DNA of 64,000 bases. It comes from Scortum barcoo (Eukaryota > Chordata > Actinopteri > Centrarchiformes > Terapontidae). A model generated the notes under the pieces. The model saw only the letters and a list, made by a program, of their open reading frames with translations, ran no database searches and was not told the DNA's origin. Where the stretch lies: NCBI GenBank assembly GCA_023238725.1, contig CM041545.1, positions 19,063,501-19,127,500 on the forward strand, in the 5' to 3' direction. Made by a program: the position numbers and the translations under genes. Positions 11,339 to 26,300 of the stretch are shown one piece after another (position 1 is the stretch's first letter; each line of letters starts with the position of its first letter).

Positions 11339-13969
11339 GGCAAGGGAGGAGGAGAGGGGGCGGTTTGATGGGCGGTAATGGACAGTGTGCAGTTGTGGAG
11401 GGATGCAGGAGGTAAAACACGGAGTTCACATCTGCTGTCGAATAGCTTGTAGTTAGCCCACTCATGTCTTTATTGCACAGAATAGACAAAACATAGTAAA
11501 AGACCAGCTGAATCACAAAGACTCATCACATCTCGTCTCATAATATTTCCTTTGTTCTCCCCACTTGTTGATATTTTGTTTAATAAAAGATGTACTGTAT
11601 TTCACCCCTTCAGCATCACTGAGAATAAATTTTAAGAACTGTGTTGATATGAAATGTTGAGCGGCATCATATATTGTGCCATGACACTTTGTTTGTATGC
11701 GGTAAAAGGATATGGTGCAATAAACAGCACCCACGTTCAGACTAAACTACATTCGTGCTCGCACAGGCCAATATCACACATTAATGTCATTTAGGCTGCT
11801 GTGAACTTATTGCTGGCTTCCACTCACAACATTACGTCGGCCTGATCATTTGCTGTCAACACCCTGAGGACACTGCTTTAAAAGTGGATTTTTTTTTTTT
11901 TCACCCTTTCAAATGCAATTAAAACATCATTTAAAACCACAACAATACCATCTAAATGAAGAAATTATTTCCCAGTGTTGCATACAAAACTTCATCTTCA
12001 CGACTGAAGCTTAATGAAAACTACAAGCCACCTTTAAATGAAAAAAGTCAAACTCTCGTGTCTATAATACTAAAGTATATCTTCTTTAATAAAAGTATAT
12101 ACGCACCTGGATTTACACTACATATCCGTCTTTAAGTATTTACATATATCTACATATAAATGATGCCACAAGATATCAAAACCTGGCTTAAAGTCATTCA
12201 TACTGCAACAAACTGAAAAAAAATTAAATAAATGGAAAGAACAACCAGCAGTGTAATCTGGTTTAACATCCTCCTTTTTCCAAGTCTCTGGGTAGAAATT
12301 GATACATATTTCAAAAATTAATCATCTTACACACTAACGCGCATATATCACAATAATACAGATCTGTGAAATAAACATCCTGATAGGCAGCAACATTTTT
12401 TTTAGCAACTCTGAAGAAGCTGACAATCTCTCATCACAGCAGGCTTAACGCGAACAAAATATTCAGAGCGGCCACATCATCGGTTTGAATCCTGTCCAGG
12501 AGTCGTGGCGAGCAAGCTTACAAACGCACTGTACGTCTGTAAGTGAGAAAACTTTACTTTGCTCTTTACAGCGACTCGTTCTTGGCTATCATTTGACATT
12601 TTGGTGCGTGCATGTTTGTGTGGCCATCAAAAGGAAGGAAAGATGCTGTTTAAAAAAAAAAAAAAAAATGATTCTGTTACGTTTCCTCTTACCAGTTTTG
12701 ACCCAAATCACCTTCAGTGATAAACATCTGGTACATAAAGTTTTAAACATTCAAATAAAAAATAAATCTTTACAGGGGTGGGAAAATATTGACATGAACA
12801 CAAGTAAAGTACGTTTGAAATAAAACACTGGCTTGCAACAACAAGCTGCTGCAGAAAATAAAAGCATCTCCCTTCATTATTTTTTTTTCTCCACATTCAG
12901 CAGAAGTATTCAACTTTTCAAATTAGGTATCCAAAAGCAGAAAGTAAACCTTGTACTGTTTTTTTTTATATGAAATATATATAAACTAGTAATTACAAAG
13001 GCATTATTTTATAGTTTGTTTCCTTTCAAAACAAGAGTGATAATGCACGTTATGTCACAACGAGATGCCTGGTTGTAAAGATTCATGAGCAGGTATTGCA
13101 TAATGTATTTCAAAGTTTTACACTTAAAACGATGTAAACAAATAGCAGGCGCCTCGTGTGACCTCTGTTGTGTGGAGAGAAGTACGTAGTCATGGCAAAC
13201 AAACAGCACTCGAAAGGGAACAGCTTTTCCTGTTGCGTCATCTGCGCAGAAACGTGCAGAATCATGAATCAATGAAGTGCAAAGAATATCTGTAAAACCT
13301 CTGTGAAAAATATCTGTGAAATCTCCTGCTCAGTCCTCTTGGTTTAACAAAATAAATTGCTGCTCATTTTTTGGCAATGAAAGTACAAAAGCACTGAGCA
13401 ATAAATGCCACTTGTAGGTTATTTACACATATTTGGCACCATTTTTTACTTTAAAGGCCTCAACATTCAACACAAATTGCATCAAGTAGAGAAAATCATG
13501 GATTCTTTAAAAAGCATCTCATTTCTCCAGTCCACGAAGGTGGTAAAAAAATCCAATTTATAAAACACGACGTACATGTACAAAAAACACAAATAAAAAT
13601 AATTTATCCCATGATAAAACGTTCTTAATTGCATCAGAAGTAATATTTTGTTTCGCGTCTCAGTCAGATGTAGTGTACTGTTGAATCACATCGTTTGAAT
13701 ATCTCGCGTAGCAGCGGGTGAGCTGCTGAGAAAAGTGGACATTTCCACTCTCCATCATCATGTTAATTAGGCCGACAGACGTGTAGAGCACCAAGAGAGG
13801 AAAAAAAAAGTGTACTTCCGGTGAGTGACGAGAGCATCGCCGCAGTCAAACCCAGACGTCACAGAGACATTCATGTTCTGTTCTGAGAGGACCAACTCCC
13901 GGGAGGCAACACCTAAAAGGTCAAAGGCTCGGGGGTGGAGGGGGTGTGTGGGGGGGGTGTGAGTGGCGC
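11339..13969. other. Convergent 3' UTR region between relaxin and jak2
   Basis: This stretch holds the 3' ends of two convergent genes. Plus-strand AATAAA signals for relaxin are at 11582-11587, 11624-11629 and 11719-11724. The only canonical minus-strand AATAAA seen for jak2 is TTTATT at 11469-11474; ATTAAA variants lie nearer the gene (for example near 12066). If the distal site is used, the two 3' UTRs overlap. No other gene was recognised; open frames here are short and AT-rich. Confidence 0.45.
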
Positions 13970-16900
13970 TCATCCGTCTATGCTGTCGCGTACAGTCTCC
14001 ACACTCTGGATTAATGTCTTGAAAGTAGGGCGCAGTCTCGGCTCACTGCTCCAGCACTCCGTCATGATCTTGTGAATCTGAAGGAGGCATCAGAACGAGA
14101 ATGTTAACGCAGAAAAAAACACGATCATCGCCCTCTGGTTTAATAACGAAGTTAGTTTCACAGTCATGAAACCTTTTTATTTAAGTTTTGGAAGATATTT
14201 TTATGACGGGTTATGACAATGACAGAGCTCTTACTCTATCTATTCATTTTTTTATTGAATATGACAAGAAAATATCACTCTTATCCCTCAAGCAATAAAT
14301 AGACGCCTTTTATTGCTTAAGGGATGAGAGTGATTCTTTACTTTCCTGTCCATCCCTGCAGCACAGAAAGCTAGTGAGGTTATCACTTTAAACCCGCTGG
14401 ACTCAGGTCAGTTGTTGCACTTGTGAATTTATATGGTATGATAAAAAATAGTTTGAACCAAAAGACATTTTTATTCCAAAGTTTTTGTGTACTGACCTCC
14501 TTCGGACAATTTTCAGGAGCAGGTAACCTGTATCCTTGTTTCAGCAGGTCTATCAGATGGTAAACGATCATCTGGCCCTGCTTTTCATTCCCCATTTTGT
14601 CCATAAACACCTGGAAAAGAATAAAAAAAAAGTGAAGTGTTTCCTGTTTTTGAGTTCGTAATCAACTGATTTCTTTAAGAGCCCTACAAACTAATTACAC
14701 CAGCCACCGTTTTACAGCTTCATTAATTAGACAGGTGACAGTTAATGGAAGAATAATGGTTACCAAATGAACTAAAAAAAGCACCAAAAAAAGTAAGAAG
14801 AAGTGGAGTACCGCAGGGGGGCTGCAGATCTTGTCGCTGTAGGTGAAGAGTTCGTAGAGGACAACACCGAAACTCCAAACATCCGATGCCACGGAGAACT
14901 TGCTCTCTGTCAGCGACTCTGGAGCATACCTGGAATATAACACAAGGCATTATATCATATTTTATATGTGTACATACAAAACGCAAGCAAAGGCGTTGTT
15001 TATATTGCACATTTCAAACACAGATGCAAGTCGAGGTGATTTCCAAAGACAAAGAAGCCATCAAAAGCAGAATAAAATCACTTAGAAAGTGAATATGGCT
15101 GAGGTTTAACAATACATACCACCAGTGTAGAAAAACATGTCAAAACTGTTTGAGAGAGCCACTTTTCTATCTTCATGACCCACAAAGACATATGAAAACA
15201 CGTCTGCTAACAAACACCCTCCTCACCAAAAGATGGGGCTTTCCCCGGGCTCTCTCACTGTGTAGTACTCCTTGTCCTGCGGCAGCACTTTGGTCAGGCC
15301 AAAGTCGCCGATCTTCACCCTCATCTCGCTCTCCACCAGGATGTTTCTGGTGGCCAGGTCTCTGTGGATGTACCGCTTGATGGCAAGGTAGTCCATACCC
15401 TGAAATCATGCACATAATTACAGATAAAAAGAGATTACATATGCACTTGTGTTGTGTATGCTCAGTGTGGCAGTTTTTATGACTGATATTTTTTAGATTT
15501 TGCATTTTTAAAGAGGCACAAACACACATCCAAATAAAAAAAAAAAAAACAAATTAATCAGATTTCAACCTCAATCTGCTTCTAATCATTACTTTGAGCC
15601 ATGGTATTTTTATGTATTTTTATAATTCACAAACATATGGTGCCAAATACAAAAAAAGACATCCATTTTCTGCTAAATATATCAAATATTACACCCATAT
15701 TTTATCTCAAAGGCATCTATTTATATGCAGCCAACCTAGCGAGCCGTCCTGAAATGATGGGCCTCCTTATGATTTCCAATATCTCACAACCACCTGTCTC
15801 CCCATCATAACAATAATAATACAAATCCACTCTGATCCAGCAGTCCACTTTAAAAAAAAAAAAAAAAAAATCATTTCAGTGGCACCAGAGAAGGAAAGAA
15901 AGCAGCTGGCTGGATTTGATGTTGGACTTTTTAGATATTTGCACTGGACTGCAGCTCTTGGAGGACCTGTAGGTATGACGAGGTGGCGTTATGCAAACCT
16001 GCACCACCTACCGCACAGCATTACCTTGCAAATCTGTGATGCGTAGTGCAGCAGTTTCTTGAAATCGAAGCGGTCCTTGTGTTTTATCAAGTAATCTCTC
16101 AGGCTGCCGTAGGGGAGATATTCCATGATGAGCCGCAGGTTCCTTCGTCCTGCCGGAGGAAGCAAGTCGACGCTTAAGTTAGAAAATATGACGCGTGAGC
16201 AGAGGAGGGAAGGCCGCAGTCTCGAGGGGGCATTTCTGAGAAAATGCCAAAGGCTGCGAATGTTGGAACTGTAACAGCGTTATTATGTCTAACATGATCT
16301 GCCTGGGTGACAATATCAAATCAAGGAGAAGTTTTAGGCGAAAACAAGCTGCTTTGTCACCGGAAAAAAAAAAAAACAAACCTCCAAGATCTCAGTTAAG
16401 AATCAAGATCAGGCAAACAATTCAATTTATCTACACAATGCCAACAGAGACTAGATACTTTAATGCTAAAATAAGAAAATATACAGTTTGGAATGAACCT
16501 TTTTTTCGATATTGGAAATTCTCTGATATTCGAATATATAAAATTTGGAGAGGAATTGCATTTTAAGAAAGACAAGGAATTACAGATGCAGAGAAGACAC
16601 AGACAGGATATCTAATATTTCATATAGATATCAAATGGCGTGCTCATACCTGCACTGTAGCAGACTCCTTTGTATTTGACAATGTTTTCGTGATGGAGGG
16701 ATTTGAGGATCTCGATCTCCCGCTCGAAGTCCCTGAGGTGCTCGGCCGTGCTGTGCTGCAGCTTCTTCACGGCCACCACCTCGCCCGTGCTGTCCTGCAG
16801 GGGATCGTATCTGCACATCTCCACACTACCGAAGTTTCCCTGCAAGTGTTTTGTCGGAGGGAGAGCAGATTTGAGAGATACAGAAACAATGGTTTTGATG

Positions 16901-17383
16901 TTTTTCTTTTTTTTTTTTCTTTTTTTTATGTCAGAGTATTTTGTTGCATTCCTGTGAACTGGGGTGGAGTCAAGAAAAAAATGAAAACAATACACATCAT
17001 ACGTTCAAAAATAAAAAGTAGAATTTCTTCAGAAAGTGCTGCTTCATGCTTCTGCTTCATAAATGTGGGTTTCATATTTGATCTCTTTAGCATGATTCTT
17101 CAGAAAGATCCATTTCCATCACCCATTTAGTGCACAAAGGCTGTGCCTGAAGCAGAAAGCACCACAAACAGAAACAGGACACAAATACTGCAATTTTTCT
17201 AGTGAAATTCTTTATAATGCGTAAAGAAATATGTGTGTGTGTGTCTCACTTTGCCCAGTTGTTTGAGAAAGATGAGGTGTCTCTCCTCAAACTGGGCGGG
17301 CTCCTGGTTGTCGGAGGCCCAGGGGAAGCCGGTGCCTCTCGTCCTGTTGGGCACCATATCGCTCTCCACCAGCAGCTCGTAGT
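13970..17383 (-). other. jak2: jak2 tyrosine kinase (JH1) exons
   Basis: Seven exons encode residues about 811-1130. GKGNFGSVE is the glycine loop, VVAVKK carries the ATP lysine at about 880, HRDLATRN the catalytic Asp at about 974, DFG lies at about 992, and activation-loop tyrosines in KEYYTV are at about 1005-1006. All match human numbering minus two. The protein ends VRDSIDG then TGA at 13972-13970. The kinase therefore looks fully active. Confidence 0.95.
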
Positions 17384-20300
17384 CTGCAACACGGCAACAA
17401 GGAACAAAGTCATTTTATACAAAATCTCAATTAAACAAAAAAAATAGATTAGGTGACTCTGAGGGAAGGGTGCACGTTTTTGTCTTCCTACCTGGTGTGA
17501 AGAGGCTGTTGAGATCTCGGATAATCGCTCTGAAGGAGGGGCGGTGCGAGGGCTCATAGTCCATGCAGCTGTTGATCAGATTGGCCAGCTCGGTCCATTT
17601 AGGAGCCGGCAGCTGGTGCCTGTCCTCGTAGAACAAGTTCTTCTGCAGAGGGAAAAGAGCAAAAGTCAGAACCTGCAAAGAGAGTCAGTAAACGGTTAAT
17701 GTACAGGAGACAGAAGAAACAAAACGCTGGCGGACATTCTGAAATTAATCAATAGAATATGATGCCTTAAAAGAAATGAGTTAAAGGTACAGTTCGACAG
17801 ATTAATGCTACTGTTGTGTGTGTACAGTTAATATGAAACTACAGCCAGCAGCTGCTTAGCTTAGCATAATGACAGGAAACAGGGGGAAACAGCTAGCCTG
17901 GATCTATCCAAAATGAAAAATCCACCAACCAGCCCTTCTAAAGCTTCCAAAACCAAAGTATAAAACAAGATGCTGCAACTACTTCCTTGCTGTGAGCTGT
18001 GACTTCCTGAAATCAGTAAAGCCAGGCAACCAAATTCAACGAGTCCCAAAGTGTCGAACTCGTCTTTTAATACAGATCAGCCTCAGTGACTCTAATGCTT
18101 CGTTTGTCTCTGTGACCTTGGAGCAGTCCAGGGTGCTGAGCGGTTTGTCTCCGCCGCTGCAGATCTCCCAAAGCGTGGTCCCGAAGCCCCACTTGTCTGT
18201 GGCCAGACTCAGGTTCTGGGGGTTTTCGATGCACTCGGGCGGCACCCATGGGATTCGCTCCACCAGGACTGACGAAGGCACGTGAGGAAGACATAAGAAG
18301 CGCATGAGTGGAAAGAAAAACAAAAGCAAACTGAGACGATCGCACCAAAGCAGAACTGTACATGTCTTACCTTCTCTGGGCAGCACAGTGATGCTGATAC
18401 CCGGGTCACTGAGTTTAATGAAGGGCAGGCTGCCCGTCATCCGATCCTCCTCTCTGATCAAAAGTACATTCTTGGCACAAACATTTCCATGAATGAGGTT
18501 TTTATCCTCCTGTGTGCAGATATGGCAGGGACAATATTAATTAACTTGGCCTGGTCGAAGGTTTTTCCCTTCTGCTTTGAACGTCTGCTGGTCGGACTTG
18601 ACGTGACGTCGGCGGTCTTACCAGGTAGTGCATGGCCCAGGCGAGCTGCTTGGCCACCTCCAGCTTCCAGGTAATGTTAACGGAGCTTTTGTTCTTCTTC
18701 AGGTAGGTGTCCATCGAGCCAAATTTACCGTACTCCTGCACCATCATGTCTGACATGGAGATGAGAGAGGGATCATTTTATCGGCCGCTGCTCTCCGCAT
18801 AGAAACAAAGCCAAACTCTTTCTCATCAAGCTTTTCATGTAATGTTAGTGGCACTTTGACACTAGTTAGAAACAGAGAGTTGCTATGGATACGCAACAAA
18901 CAGAACACTTTATCCACCTGTCAGTTTCTTTCACATTTTTCCAGAGAGTTGAATTTCTTCTGAACCATTAAGCTCAGATCATTACAACATGTTGTTGATT
19001 TCTACAAAAACACACCCTGACACATAGTGAAACTCATTTTTCTTTCCTTCATTGTAACAGTCTTTTTTCTTTCTTTCTTTCCTTTTCTTTTCTTGCAAAT
19101 CCAGCTGGTAAAGATCGTGCGTTCAGGGAGGGTAAAGATCAAGACTGCAGTGGCGACTCGTTGATCCCGAGGGCTCAATCAAGTTGGAGCGAAAGGGTCG
19201 GGCCACGGTGGGTCAGCAGGTCGGGAACGCCATCCCCTCTCTGTTTGATTATCTCATTTAAACAATGTCATTCCTTCCTTTGCGAGCATCTCTGTCCACT
19301 ACTGTGTGTTTGTGCGAGCTGCAGACTTACTCTCGTCGCCACAAACGCACACGCCGTAATTGAGGAGCAAGTGCTTGTGGGAGAGCTGGCTCATCATGCT
19401 GGCTGCCTCGAAGAATGACTACGAGGGAGAAAACGAGAGACCTCATTAACTCCTCCGAACCGCAGACGAAACGCCGGACAGAAAATGCTCATCGGATCAC
19501 ATCACATTCGCTCACTGACTCACTCACTCAGTCACCGACTCACTCCGTCAACAAGCCAACCTCTGAAAAGTTTCGGTGGGCCTTGTCCAGGATCTTGATG
19601 ACGACGTCTATCTGGTGTACCTCCCCGTAGTCTCCCAGCTCCTTCCTCACGCCACAGAAGATCTTGGTGAACGTTCCTTGGCCCAGACTCTCATTCTGCA
19701 GAAGAGGTTTATTATTATTATGTTGTTGTTCCTACTACTTTGGAAAGGGGGTGGAGTGCTGTAACTGTCCAAGTAGTTTTAACAAGAAGAACATTTTTGG
19801 AGATGATCATTTGGCAAATACAGTTATGGTGCACTATGCTTAAAATGAGAAATCAAAGACTTGGCAGTGCTCAGATGAGACTGGCATTATTACTGTTACT
19901 GTCCACATGCCACATTTTCTCACCATATTAAAACTAAAACTGACCACGTGCTTTTGACAGCTTAAGATTCTACGTAATAGATGTAAGGTCTCCACGGCTC
20001 TTAAATAAATGCACAACAAAACAGGAAGATTTAATAAAAAAAAAAAAAAACACACACTTGTTGAATCTGCCAAGGGACAGGTGAGAAGATAATATATGTG
20101 AAAAAAAAAAAACAACCCTGAGCTCTCAGATTAGTCGAACGCCTGCTGTGGTTTTCCTGTGACAGACCAGTTTTACAAAACTTCTGGTGCTCAGATAACA
20201 GAGAATATGTCGAGACAGAGACGAAGCAGTCATCACGGGAGGCAGGGGAGCACGACTAAGGCGCTGTCACGTAAATGCACACACACACACACGTCCACAG

Positions 20301-23300
20301 AGACTGCTATTGACTCTGAGCCACAATTGGTGGATCATTTGAGGAAGTCTTTCTGTTAATTGTAGGGACCTCTCGACCCCACAGGAAACCATCTTGTTCC
20401 CTCTGTTGACAGCTTCTAGTACCTATTTGCATATGCACATTAACACGTTTACAACACGTTTACCTAAAAGGCCTGCATCTGTGTATCTTTGCATTACATT
20501 TAGTATTATTTCACATTTACAATAACCCCGACGACAGATGGAGCAACAGCCAACAACAAAGTCCTGAGCATTTGTGCTGAGGAGGAAATCCAGCGTGCAG
20601 AGATGATGGGTAAAAACAGCCTTTGCTTTCGAATACGTCAGCTGACTAATCTGCATAATCTTTGTGGGTCTTTAGACCACAGTGGAAATGCAGACAACAA
20701 TGAGCTGCTTGAACCTTTTTAGAAATGCAGACATAACATCTTTGTTCAGGGGAAAGACTTCGTATTCAGGGGCCTTTTCATTACTGTTTAAAGCTTCCAC
20801 AAGTAACAAATCTTATCCACTAATAATTCAAGCTGATAAAAATGTCAAGAAAATTGGCATGCTTGTGTTTGAACAATCTTTCAGATGAGAGGAAAAACTA
20901 AAGCAAGAAGTCAAAGAGGGTTATCTTACGATGACCAGGTCTTCTTTTCGGATCTTGTGGAAGACCATCTGGCTGATGTTGTGCTTGTGGAGCGAAGGAG
21001 AAAGGGGAATCTCTGCCCCTTGATTATTTCTACACACCAGCAGGTTGGATTTATCTGTGGAAAGGTAAAAGTGTTCAGAGATCCATTAAAATTCGTCCAT
21101 GTGTCTTAGAAAGGATGCTGTTAAAACTTGGTCTGAAGGATATATGTAAGTGTACAAGCTTCTAAAAATCATTCTACGTTATACATTAAACAAAAATGGG
21201 AGAGGGAGTCAGAAACACAAATATCAGAAGAGATCTGGATGGAAATATGTGAGACACAAGCGACCACTGCAAACTCAAGATTGTTGAGAGAGTTCGGCTA
21301 GAAGAATGTAGTGAGATTTTTTATAACTCCTAAAATAACAGCACTGCAAACAGGCACACAGAGCCAAGGCTTCTGCTGGAGACAATGTGGAAACCATGGC
21401 TAATCACTTTCATGTTTTTTGGTCCTGTCCGAAAGTCCAGCCATACTGGAGGGAGGTGGCAACTGAGATAAATAAAATAATAGGGGTGGATTTAGATTAC
21501 TCTTTTGTCACTTTATATCTCGGTAAAATACCAGAAACAGTCCTACACAAGGTTAAGTAGTGGGAAAGCTAATCCGAAAATGGTTGCAACTAGACCCTCC
21601 AACATTGGACCAGTGGTGCGGGATCATTAAAGAAATTTACTGTATGGAGAGACTTACTTTTGTTTTAAGACTTGAGTTGGAGAAATGTACTGAACGCTGG
21701 GAAAAATGGTTTGTGTATGCACCTTAAATAGTATGACATTATACCATGATGTATGTGTAAAAGAATATTTTTATTTTAACTGAAACACCCATGATGATCT
21801 CATGTTCTTTGAATGCTGTTGCCTATTTTTGCAGCAACTGTGCCTCAGTCAACAAAAAAAATGCATTTTACTGTATACATCTAATCTTATATCTTACGAC
21901 CCAACACTGACCTCTGTGGCAGGGCGGGCAGCACCTGGTCAGCTGGAACGTGTATCCGTCGGTACGTAGCGCCTCCTTTTGGTAGCAGTGTAGAAGTTCC
22001 CTGAGCGAGCCGAAGCTCCTCTTTGCACCGCTCAGAATGTACTCCCCTGCCTCTGTCTTCATGATCTGACAGTGCTTATACTCCACCACAGCGTCGTACT
22101 AAAAAACAAAGATGAAAATGATTAGTTAAGTCAATAGGATAGCAATATTACTTTAAAAGACTCTCCCCGGATTTACTCGATGTCAGTCAGTACACATACG
22201 AGCATGTAAGAGAATCAAACCTTTAGCTCCCTGCACTGCTGAGAATAGGGGTAATATTTAAAGTATAAATGTAGTTCTGCAGCTGTGATTACTGTTACCA
22301 TTTCCTCCCTTACTGCAAGATAATTGTTAAATCAAACCACTACACTCATCAGCCAATGGAAGAGATCATCTGGTAGTCTGCTGTGGTGCACGTAATGTAG
22401 TTTGTCATGTCTATCAATTAGCAAAGTCCATTTCTAAAGTCACGTCAGAAATACAGAACTTCACATTGATGGTGACTCAACATTAACGGCTTACCCCCAC
22501 CACAAAGGACATGAAGTATTTGTCGTAGTCCCTGGGGCTGCAGCGGAGGATGTACAGGCCTTGGCAGTTCCCAGAGCGACGCAGCTTACCAATCGTGAAC
22601 TCCATCCTGTGCTCAAAGAGACAGAGCGCGTCTTTGTGTGTGTGTGTGAGAATGCCTCTGTGTTTGTGGCATTTTGTGTGTGACATGCTGTTATCTCTGC
22701 GCTTGTGTGATACTCACGACACGGGGCCGTGGCAGTAGCTCTGGATGCACTCCAGAAGTCTCGGCGGGGCCACCTCTTTGCACAGATAATGATGCGCATC
22801 TGCGACCAATCTGTAATACCCATCGACTAATGACACGAATGACAGGGCCTCTGAGAGCGAATGAAACTCCAGTTCCTTCATGGTCACAGGATACGGAGAG
22901 GGGGATGCAGAAAAGGATCAATTAAATCATTCAGAGCCAATTTCCAACTTTAAATCAGCGTAAACAATGTGCATTCCATCCACATAATTATGGAATTTAG
23001 CCACTTGAGCAAGTATGTGATCATTTAAATCCTAATGAGCAGACTCGAGCAGAGCTGGGGTTTAATGTCCTCGGGGGCCAGTTTGGTTTACAGACAGTGC
23101 TGAAAATGAGATTAGATTGTAATAAAGCAATTTAAGCAATTATTTATAGTGACAGCAGAACTATGTAAAGCAGAGCTGGAAGAAGAAGAGTTATCTGTGC
23201 TCCCTACCAGGATCTGGTTGTCCTGTCTGGTGAGGGTCACTATGCGACTCTCCACAGAGCCTTCCTTATTGGCCTGTTTGATGCTGATGTCGATCACCTC

Positions 23301-26300
23301 TGGGAAGTCGCAGTATGTCTGCAGCTCCTGGGGACACCAAAACGGCGGTTTTACATTTGTGTTAGACGAAGAAGCGTGCACACACATGCGCTCTCGTCAT
23401 TACTCCTGGAGCTCCATCTGTTGGTTAAAAACGCCCACGACAGCATTGCGTGGTGTACAAATGCATTACCATGGCAACGTGAAAACCCCAGTCCTCACCT
23501 CCTCTGCTGCCTCCTCCTCTTTCCCTTTTGACCACTGGATGCCCTTGTTGCCCATGACAACGATGGTAACCTCGCGCGCGGAGAGGTCGGTGACCTGGAA
23601 GCGCTCGGAGTAGAGGGAGGGGAGCAACATCTCCAGGCTCATCAGGTATTTAAGCTTGAGGTTGCACACCGTGGCCTTGCACTCGCTGAACTGCTGGATG
23701 AACTTCTTGAAGCGACAGCGGATCCTCTTCCGGGTCAGGATGTTGTATTCCTGGATGCGGCTTCGCATGCATCTCGGCAGGAAGGACTTGTAGCTGATAG
23801 AGGACACAGGAATCACAAAAAGAGAGAATGAGGAATTAATGACAGGGAAGACACAAAGAGAAAGGGAACCGGCAAGCGAAAGAGGAAAGGTTAAAAGCGC
23901 AAACACTATGTAGGGAAGTCAACAATCATCATAAAAGCTCACATATAAGCTCATGAGTGTGGATACAGTGCGTAAGTATTGTAGAGATACTGTAGGCGTC
24001 TTTTCCACTGAAACAAGATAAATCATTCAGCTGCATGAACACACATAATGAAACTCTCTTGATGCTCAGTGCGTCTCGAGGAGCCTGTCACACTGCTCTG
24101 AAATCATGAGCCACACCGCACACCGGCACAGCGCCGAGCGTTTTACATTATTTAAGAGAGAGCGAGCAGCAAGAGCATGAGACCAAATCCTTGTGGAGTT
24201 TCCAGAGCACTGCTGCACGAGTTAAATGTTTTATTTTCTTTGTCTTGCTTTGTAGTTTTATTCGCCAGTTCAGGTTAAATCACATATGAATGCAGAAAAA
24301 CAGACACTGATAAAGAATTGCGTTCGCTCAGTGCAGGCGTGAGCGCAGTCCCACCTGGTGTTGTTGCAGATGTCCACAGGCGACTGACCGCTCTCTTTGG
24401 CGAGCCTCATCATGTCCAGCACTGCCATGCCCAGACACTCCTCCTGGGCCTCGTGGCTCACTGGAATCTGAACCCAGCCGTTCAGAAAGTCGCTGCGCCA
24501 CTGGAGGAGAAATTAACAAGAGTTAAAACCAAATGGATGCTATCAGATCTGAGAAGGAAAGAAAGTAGAGTTATAAAGTGAGAGAGAAAGAGCTCTTTTT
24601 TTTGGTTGCCTGATTGAGGTGGTTCAACTTTTCAAATTCAGTAAAATTTGCAGCCAAAGTAACAGCAATCATTTGAACTTTAACCTCTTTAAAAAAGTGC
24701 ATTTTAAATTTCATCATTGTTTAAGTTTGTTGATCTCTATGACAGCAGGCACCTGCGTGCAACCAGCGTTCAGAGGGTCAGCCTGCTGACACGCAGCCCA
24801 TGCATGGTGTCAATGTGCCAGAGGGCATGAAAACAAAAGCTGACCAGAGCTGCATGTGTCAAGCAACATGCGGGGCAGGAAAGAAAAAAAAACAGAAACT
24901 ATTTGAACACATCTAAAGACACATGTAAGAGTTCACAGACATGCAACCACTACCCTTGTTCCTCATTTGTGCATCTTACAGGGCACTTACTACCACATCC
25001 TGGTTTCTCAACTTGCACAAAAGACATGACAAACACAATGGTGTGTGAGAAAGGGAAATAAGTTTACACCCCCCACCGCACCCCAACCCAACATTTCTGC
25101 TTATCATTACATTTTACAAGAGCAAAACAGAAAAGAGGAAGAATGGGATGGAGGTAAAGAAGAGGCCATGTTTGAGGGTGATGTCCTCAGGTCTGCTGTA
25201 AATCAAGAGACTTGATCTGACAGAGTTTTATATTTTTAATATATTTCTGCGAGAAGATGAACTGTCAAACAACCGAGTGCGTGCTCAGCTGGATGAGGAC
25301 TCATGAGTGATTCAGAAACGAACAGATACTTATAGTGAGATACGATCGAAGGCATGGTGAGAAGGGGGGTGGAGGGTCCTGCCACCCCTCCTGGTAGATT
25401 GGTTCAGGGTTACATTGTCTTTGTGCGAGAAAGGAATGTGGCATAAGTTATAAGACTGTTATGGCTTAGGATTAAGACCAGCCAGAACCTTGTGATGGCT
25501 CGTCTTCCTGTCATAAGATGACCGTCATTAGTCAGAGATTTGTCTTTTACTGCAGGTCAGAGGCCTATCTTTTAAAGGAATTAGGTTATTCTACCATTGT
25601 ATAAGAGAACAGCAAACTGTTATATATGAGAACATAAAGGCAGTTAATAAGAAAACAGTAATAATAATAGTGGAATTTCCATTATAACTCTAATTTTACA
25701 GCACAAAGAAAGGGAATAAGAGTATAATCTCATCATAGAAAAGTACCCTGCACAGGAGAAAATAACAGACTTCATGTTGACTAGACTAAGCTGAAAAAGA
25801 CTAACCTGAAAAAACTGGTAAGCCATGACGCAATCATCCAACACAGGGCTCTCCATCCCCTTGGATGTGCCATAGCGATGTGCGTACAGTGAATTTCCAC
25901 TGTTGAACCAGCCAGGAAAAAAGTATCTGGGCAGAAAAGGAGAGGCAGTAAGAGAAACCACGTGGGCGTAAAACAAACCAACGTCTGAGGAGAAGAACAT
26001 AAAAATAAGAACATAAAAATAAGAACCTGATTCTGAAGTGCAGGCTCTCACTGTCCGGCCTCTGCAGTTTAAAGACGTGATTCGGGGGGAACCAGATCCG
26101 GTCGCTCTCCCTCATCAGGCCAAACAAGTTGAAGTACACCGGAGCGATCCCTGGGAGGAGAAAGAAAACACCACGTCAAATCCAGTCAAAGTCACTAAAA
26201 TCCACTGTGCTTTATGGATGAACGGACCGACATTGCCTCTGCAAGAACTGCTGCAAAGACCAGGAAGCAAATCTGCAAACGCAGCGAAATTGCTCAGATT

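Noticed and set aside
11037..11516. Long minus-strand frame opposite the second relaxin exon
   Set aside because: It is the antisense shadow of the GC-rich relaxin coding sequence.
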